Assembly (NCBI RefSeq): GCF_001261715.1
Contig: NZ_CVRU01000148.1
Span: forward strand, 52,675 to 116,674
DNA length: 64,000 nucleotides
Origin: Dysgonomonas sp. HGC4
GTDB taxonomy: Bacteria > Bacteroidota > Bacteroidia > Bacteroidales > Dysgonomonadaceae
Direction: 5' to 3'
The translations under genes were made by a program, and so were the position numbers. The notes beneath the pieces were generated by a model that was not told the DNA's origin, made no database searches, and worked only from the letters and a program-made list of their open reading frames with translations. Of the stretch, positions 59,302 to 64,000 are shown piece by piece. Position 1 is the first letter of the stretch; the number at the start of each line of letters is the position of its first letter.

Positions 59302-62300
59302 TTAAAATGTAAATTGGAGACCTAACACATATGAACGTGTGAATGGAAATATGAGTCTGTCTACCCCCGTATTCAATACACTTGGCGTACTGCTTGTTCC
59401 GGCAGCTGCAAATTCAGGATCAATTCCATCGTATTTTGTCCATGTAAATAAATTTTCTCCACTTACATATACCCTTAGATTTTCGGATCTTATTTGAGTT
59501 AGCAATCTTTTTGGCAAAGTGTATCCGATTTGTATCTGACGAAGACGGATAAAATCGCCCGATTCAAGAAATCTGTCCGACTCTCTTGTATTTCCATTAG
59601 GGTCTTGCAATACGGCACGAGGGATACTTGTATTTCGGTTTTCGGGAGTCCATGCATCCAAAGTCGATTTCAAGAAATTAGATCCTGAGTTCATTCCCTC
59701 ATAATAATATTTATTACCATTATACAATTTATGTCCCCATCCGCTACCAATAAGTGCAGATGCATCGAAACCTTTATATGAGGCTCTTAAATTAAAGTTG
59801 ACCTCTACTTTTGGTATTCCCGTTCCACAATATTGTTTATCATCATCGTCAATAACGCCATCACCATTTACATCAACAAAGCGTATATCACCGGGTTTGG
59901 CATCTTCCTGAATCAGTTTTCCGTTATGACTGTACGCATTTACTTCTTCTTGACTTTGGAAAATTCCATCTGTTTTATAGAGGAAGAATGCTCCAATTGG
60001 ATGACCTACTCTAGTTTGATTGGGAAAATGCTCCGTATCGAATTTCAACCCTGTACCCAAAAGTATCTGATTTTGATCGGCTAAAGAAACCACCTCGTTC
60101 TTTAAGGTAGATACATTAAAGCCTAGACTGTATTGAAAATCTCCTGAGGTTTTATTGTAGGTAAATTCAAATTCTAAACCACTGTTACGTATTTTTCCAA
60201 CATTCAGGATAGGGTCGTCCAGACCTGCCGAGGGAGCCATTTTCTTTATAATCAAAAGGTCTTCTGTTGTATTATTAAAGTAGTTTATAGATCCTGTTAT
60301 GGCATTATTAAGGAAACCATAATCGAATCCAAGATTCTTTGACACTGTAGTTTCCCACTGTAACGATCTGTTTTCGAGTCCCGTTGCAATACTTCCCGGC
60401 CAAGGGTTGTTTCCATCGCCTTGAACGTATCCCAAGAACAAGTTATTATAGGTTCTGATGAGAGCTTGATGATCGTAATACCCTAAAGCAACTTCGTTAC
60501 CCAGTTTACCCCAACTGGCTCTTAGCTTAAGATTAGAAACAGCACTGTTTTTAGGAAAGAATGCTTCTTCGTTTATTCTCCATCCCAATGCTAAAGAGGG
60601 AAAATTTCCGTAGCGGCTTTCGCTTCCAAATTTAGAGGAACCGTCTCGACGGAATGTAAACTGCAATAGATAACGACTATCATACGAATAATTTAACCTT
60701 CCGAAATAAGACATTCTATTGTATTTGAATTTAGAACCATCGGCAGAAAAAGTTCCTCCTTTACCAGCATCAATAGTCATAAAGTAAGGATCGGGGAAAC
60801 CGGCAGGTAATTCGCTTGTTACAATAGAACCGTTGTTTACCGAATAGACCGTCTTCTTACCTTCTACCCCTACCGTATTCCATGTAGATGCATTCAAGAT
60901 CAACGATGTTCCTACCATAGCATTAATAGAGTGCTTACCTATTTGTTGAGTATAATTCAGCAAGTTATCAAATACTTGCTCTTCCCAATACGATCGGTAT
61001 TCTTCGTAAGCAGGATATTCGTATGGGTTTTTCACATCGGCAACATAAGCCGGATTGTGTCTGTAATATTGCTCATTGTTACCACTATATGAATAACTCG
61101 TTTTGAAAGAAAGAGCTTTAGTAATATCTACACCAACGGCTATATTAGCAGCTATATTTTGTTTTTTTCTCCAACTGCTTACATAATGATCCTGAGCTAT
61201 AACATTTACGTTATTAGGAAGATCGCCCCAATTTGTAAGTCCAAAACCTCCTTCTTGAGTTTCGTCATGTACGGGTACAAGTGGCGAAATCATATATACT
61301 TCCTTCAAACTGAAATTGGGTCTTCTGCTCTTTATAGCAGTAACTGCCATGTTTCCGTCAATAGTGAAGATGTTTTTCTTGGTTTTGATTTTCATACGTG
61401 CATTCTGTTTGGTGAATGTGTTGGAAATCACAACACCTTTTTCATCTGTAAGGTTGGCTGATAACGAATATTGAGTATCGTTTTGACCACCTCGCACCGC
61501 AGCACTTTGAGTAGTAGCAAATCCCGTTCTGAATACCTCATCCTGCCAATTGGTATTATGCACACCGGGAGCAGACAGATAGCCGGGAAGATCAACCGGA
61601 GAAGATGCATATTTATTATACTCATCATACATACGTTGATGTACCGCAACATATCCATCGGCATCTAGCATCTCCAACCGTTTTGCAGTTTGTGTTACAC
61701 TTGCAAAACTATTGATATCGATTTGAGTTTTACCCGATTGTCCGTTTTTAGTGGTTATAATTACCACCCCATTGGCTGCAATAGAACCATAAATAGCGGC
61801 TGCGGCAGCATCTTTCAGAATTTCCATAGATGCTATATCATTGGGGTTCACACTATTTACCTGACCGGGAAAACCGTCGATAATATAGAGAGGATCGTTG
61901 CTTCCGAATGTGTTTACACCTCGTATTTTTACTGCAACATCGTCTCCCGCTATACCACTGTTTCGTTGCACATTCACACCTGCAACTATACCCTGCAAGG
62001 CTTCGGCAACGTTGGCGGTTGCTCTGGTATCAAGGTCTTTTGTATCTACGGAACTCAAAGCACCTGTAAGGTCACTTTTACGAAGAGTTCCGTAACCAAT
62101 AACTACTACTTCATCCAGTAGTTTATTATCTTTTTCTAACTTAATATCGAATGTATTCTTTTCGTTTACTTTGAGTTCTTGTTTTAGAAATCCAACATAC
62201 GAAACCAATAGAGTTTCGCCTCGGGCAGCTTCTATATCAAAATTACCGTCAATATCGGTAATTGTGCCTCTGGGACTGCCTTTTACAATTACACTTACTC

Positions 62301-62685
62301 CGATGGCAGGCTCTCCGTACTCATCGAGAATAGTTCCTTTTACTTTTTTTAGGTTTGCAACTTGCTGATTAGTTGATCGCTCAGTTTTTTTGAGGATAAT
62401 CTTATTGGATGTTATTTCATAGCTTATCGGCTGATTTTTAAAAGCCTTGTCCAAAAGAGTATTGATGTTTCCACCCTTTTCTTCAACCGAAATTAAGTGG
62501 CTGTCGTCAATATCTACATTGCTGTACATGAACGAATAGCCCAGTTTTTTTTCAACTGTTGAAAAGAATTCTTTTAGCGTCACATTATTTAATGACAGGT
62601 CTATTTTCTCTTTATTCTGGGAAAAAACAGATAATGTAGAACATACAAAAAATAGACAGCTAATTATTAGTGCTTTTCTTCGCAT
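59302..62685 (-). CDS. SusC/RagA TonB-dependent transporter with STN signalling domain (locus 2)
   Basis: 1127 aa from the ATG at 62685, where MRRKALIISCLFFVCSTLSV is a signal peptide; a longer frame lacks one. An STN (secretin/TonB short N-terminal) domain spans about 30-100 (LSLNNVTLKEFFSTVEKKLGYSFMY), followed by a carboxypeptidase-regulatory-like domain (GTILDEYGEPAIGVSVIV), the LLDEVVVIGYGTL region, plug (DPLYIIDGFPGQVNSV) and barrel ending TRSYVLGLQFTF. STN-bearing SusC proteins signal to a FecR anti-sigma factor, and exactly such a gene precedes this one. Barrel length is standard. Confidence 0.95.
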   Translation of the reverse strand: MRRKALIISCLFFVCSTLSVFSQNKEKIDLSLNNVTLKEFFSTVEKKLGYSFMYSNVDIDDSHLISVEEKGGNINTLLDKAFKNQPISYEITSNKIILKKTERSTNQQVANLKKVKGTILDEYGEPAIGVSVIVKGSPRGTITDIDGNFDIEAARGETLLVSYVGFLKQELKVNEKNTFDIKLEKDNKLLDEVVVIGYGTLRKSDLTGALSSVDTKDLDTRATANVAEALQGIVAGVNVQRNSGIAGDDVAVKIRGVNTFGSNDPLYIIDGFPGQVNSVNPNDIASMEILKDAAAAAIYGSIAANGVVIITTKNGQSGKTQIDINSFASVTQTAKRLEMLDADGYVAVHQRMYDEYNKYASSPVDLPGYLSAPGVHNTNWQDEVFRTGFATTQSAAVRGGQNDTQYSLSANLTDEKGVVISNTFTKQNARMKIKTKKNIFTIDGNMAVTAIKSRRPNFSLKEVYMISPLVPVHDETQEGGFGLTNWGDLPNNVNVIAQDHYVSSWRKKQNIAANIAVGVDITKALSFKTSYSYSGNNEQYYRHNPAYVADVKNPYEYPAYEEYRSYWEEQVFDNLLNYTQQIGKHSINAMVGTSLILNASTWNTVGVEGKKTVYSVNNGSIVTSELPAGFPDPYFMTIDAGKGGTFSADGSKFKYNRMSYFGRLNYSYDSRYLLQFTFRRDGSSKFGSESRYGNFPSLALGWRINEEAFFPKNSAVSNLKLRASWGKLGNEVALGYYDHQALIRTYNNLFLGYVQGDGNNPWPGSIATGLENRSLQWETTVSKNLGFDYGFLNNAITGSINYFNNTTEDLLIIKKMAPSAGLDDPILNVGKIRNSGLEFEFTYNKTSGDFQYSLGFNVSTLKNEVVSLADQNQILLGTGLKFDTEHFPNQTRVGHPIGAFFLYKTDGIFQSQEEVNAYSHNGKLIQEDAKPGDIRFVDVNGDGVIDDDDKQYCGTGIPKVEVNFNLRASYKGFDASALIGSGWGHKLYNGNKYYYEGMNSGSNFLKSTLDAWTPENRNTSIPRAVLQDPNGNTRESDRFLESGDFIRLRQIQIGYTLPKRLLTQIRSENLRVYVSGENLFTWTKYDGIDPEFAAAGTSSTPSVLNTGVDRLIFPFTRSYVLGLQFTF

Positions 62686-62771
62686 AACAAAATTATTTAT
62701 TATTAATATTGGATTAGATTTTTTGAGGAGCAGAAAGGTTACCACATTCTATATGTGTTTTTTCACGAGAA

Positions 62772-63776
62772 CTATCGGTGAGTAATAGTAACCTCCTTTC
62801 CTTTTATTGAATACTCTATGGGTGTTATTTTATTAAATAGTTCAAGTAATTCGCGTAATGATTCGGTTTTTACAGAGAATGTATATTTTTGTTTTTCATC
62901 GGGATTAATAAGTGTTATGTTTATACCATACCATCGTTCGAGCTTTTTAGCAACTTGATGAATATCCGAATTGTAGAATATCAGTTCGTTTTCTATCCAT
63001 GCCCTATGCGTTTCGGCATCGCTCTTATACAAACTGTATTGTAAATCTTTTTTAGAGACTACTACCATTTCGTTCGATTCGAGATCGGTTAAGTGTTTTC
63101 CATCTTTACTAACTATACCAACCTTTCCACGTAGTAGCGAAACAATAATATTTTCATCGGCTGAGTAAGCCGATACATCAAATGCTGTACCTTTTACTTC
63201 TACATTGATATTGGATGCTTTTACTATAAATTTCTTTTTCTCGTTCTTCTTCACATCAAAAAAAGCTTCTCCTTCGAGGTTAACTTCTCTGCTCGATTTA
63301 TTGAAGGCTGCCGAATAGGTTAGTTTCGACTCTGAGTTTAACCAGACCTGTGTACCATCGGGCAATGTCATTTGCATCTTCTGTCCTTGCATAGTTTCTA
63401 TTGTTGTAATAGATTCGGCTAAGAAGGAAGAGTCTGCTGCTGATTTTATAATCAGAGTTGTTGCAGCTCCTATAATTAGGGCAATCATGGCAGCCACACT
63501 GCAAACTTTGATGAGAAGCTTCTTCGAGTACGATGCTTCGGCTACAGATGCAAAAAGTTGGGTTTGAATATTGTCCCAGATATTATTTCTATCAGGATAT
63601 ACAATTTTCTCGGGGCTATCATAAATATATTCCCATTCATGCAACAATTGCTCGAATAGCTTTTTATTGTCGTCCGAAGAACTGATCCAATTTTCGATAT
63701 AGCGTTGTTCATCATCCGTACATTCCTGACGAATATGCCTCGCTAAAATATCATATGGTATCTGCTTATTATTCAT
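62772..63776 (-). CDS. FecR-family anti-sigma factor
   Basis: A 334-aa inner-membrane regulator. The cytoplasmic N-terminal part (1-85) carries the sigma-binding helix bundle with ENWISSSDDNKKLFEQLLHEW. One TM helix lies at about 87-110. The periplasmic FecR domain covers 122-215 (GQKMQMTLPDGTQVWLNSES, REVNLEGEAFFDVKKNE, VEVKGTAFDVSAY), and the C-terminal DUF4974-type STN-like domain runs about 265-332 (VAKKLERWYGINITLIN, LRELLELFNKITPIEYS). It receives the signal from the STN domain of the adjacent SusC and releases an ECF sigma factor. The sigma gene should lie upstream of the window's right edge and is not visible. Confidence 0.93.
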   Translation of the reverse strand: MNNKQIPYDILARHIRQECTDDEQRYIENWISSSDDNKKLFEQLLHEWEYIYDSPEKIVYPDRNNIWDNIQTQLFASVAEASYSKKLLIKVCSVAAMIALIIGAATTLIIKSAADSSFLAESITTIETMQGQKMQMTLPDGTQVWLNSESKLTYSAAFNKSSREVNLEGEAFFDVKKNEKKKFIVKASNINVEVKGTAFDVSAYSADENIIVSLLRGKVGIVSKDGKHLTDLESNEMVVVSKKDLQYSLYKSDAETHRAWIENELIFYNSDIHQVAKKLERWYGINITLINPDEKQKYTFSVKTESLRELLELFNKITPIEYSIKGKEVTITHR

Positions 63777-63925
63777 ATTTTCTGCTCCCTTTTATTATTA
63801 GACACATAAGAGATATAAATACCCCTAAACGAGTAGAGATCTTTTTTTTATAAAATGATAATTATTGAATGGTATACTTTCAAATCGCAACAAACTATTG
63901 CCGTTGTACTCACTAAAGTAATTGA

Positions 63926-63945
63926 TAAGTCTGAGACCTTATTTA
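63926..63945 (-). repeat. Dispersed palindromic repeat, copy 10
   Basis: AAGTCTGAGACCTT followed by ATTTACTT, in the untranslated region ahead of the fecR gene. The remaining bases of 63777-64000 hold no gene I can support. Confidence 0.5.
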
Positions 63946-64000
63946 CTTAAAAACATGTATCCATGATGAAGAATAAGTGTGGTTACTAAAGGCAGTGCAC

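Noticed and set aside
63941..64000. A short minus-strand frame (about 19 codons, ending FLSK) at the right edge, as the end of an upstream gene such as an ECF sigma factor
   Set aside because: Too short, and it resembles no sigma C-terminus; it cannot be distinguished from chance.

Overview
The window is chromosomal DNA from a Bacteroidetes, most likely a Bacteroidales close to Dysgonomonas (inferred). The grounds are AT-rich DNA, two SusC/SusD pairs, a hybrid two-component regulator, BACON and DUF4974-type domains, Bacteroidetes promoter boxes (TTTG, about 19 nt, TAnnTTTG) and a LysO exporter split into two genes. No rRNA, tRNA, CRISPR array, transposase or phage gene was seen.

Layout. (1) 1-14266 is core/accessory sequence: a response regulator cut by the window edge, a small outer-membrane barrel protein, an Ohr/OsmC peroxidase, and a CzcCBA-type heavy-metal efflux operon. 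That operon is divergent from an MgtA-type Mg2+ P-type ATPase across a strikingly symmetric operator. Then come a lipoprotein, a MdaB-type quinone reductase with an SDR oxidoreductase divergent from a LysR regulator, and a GNAT acetyltransferase. (2) 14272-43782 is a polysaccharide utilisation locus (PUL) for rhamnogalacturonan I: SusC, SusD, GH115, PL11 lyase, a GH105-CE12 fusion, rhamnose mutarotase, CE12 esterase, GH105, two GH28s, a CBM9-like protein, an SGNH esterase, GH43 and a GH2, with a divergent HTCS regulator. (3) 43799-63776 is a second, linked locus: a FecR anti-sigma factor, a SusC with an STN signalling domain, SusD, split LysO, GH2 beta-galactosidase, a GH63-like enzyme, a further GH2, GH42, CE12, and a lipoprotein joining a BACON domain to a cholesterol-dependent-cytolysin-like region.

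How it fits together (inference from families). SusCD imports pectic oligosaccharides. PL11 cuts the Rha-GalA backbone, CE12/SGNH enzymes remove acetyl groups, GH105 removes the unsaturated uronic acid left by the lyase, GH28 removes galacturonic acid, and GH2/GH42/GH43 strip galactose and arabinose side chains. RhaM interconverts rhamnose anomers. PUL 1 is probably controlled by the HTCS; locus 2 probably by an ECF sigma/FecR/STN relay whose sigma gene lies outside the window.

Most notable beyond the genes: the mirror-symmetric czc/mgtA control region, a family of about ten short palindromic repeats placed mostly just ahead of start codons inside operons, palindromes over the -33 boxes of susC and its neighbouring GH2, and the BACON/cytolysin-like lipoprotein with its own canonical promoter.
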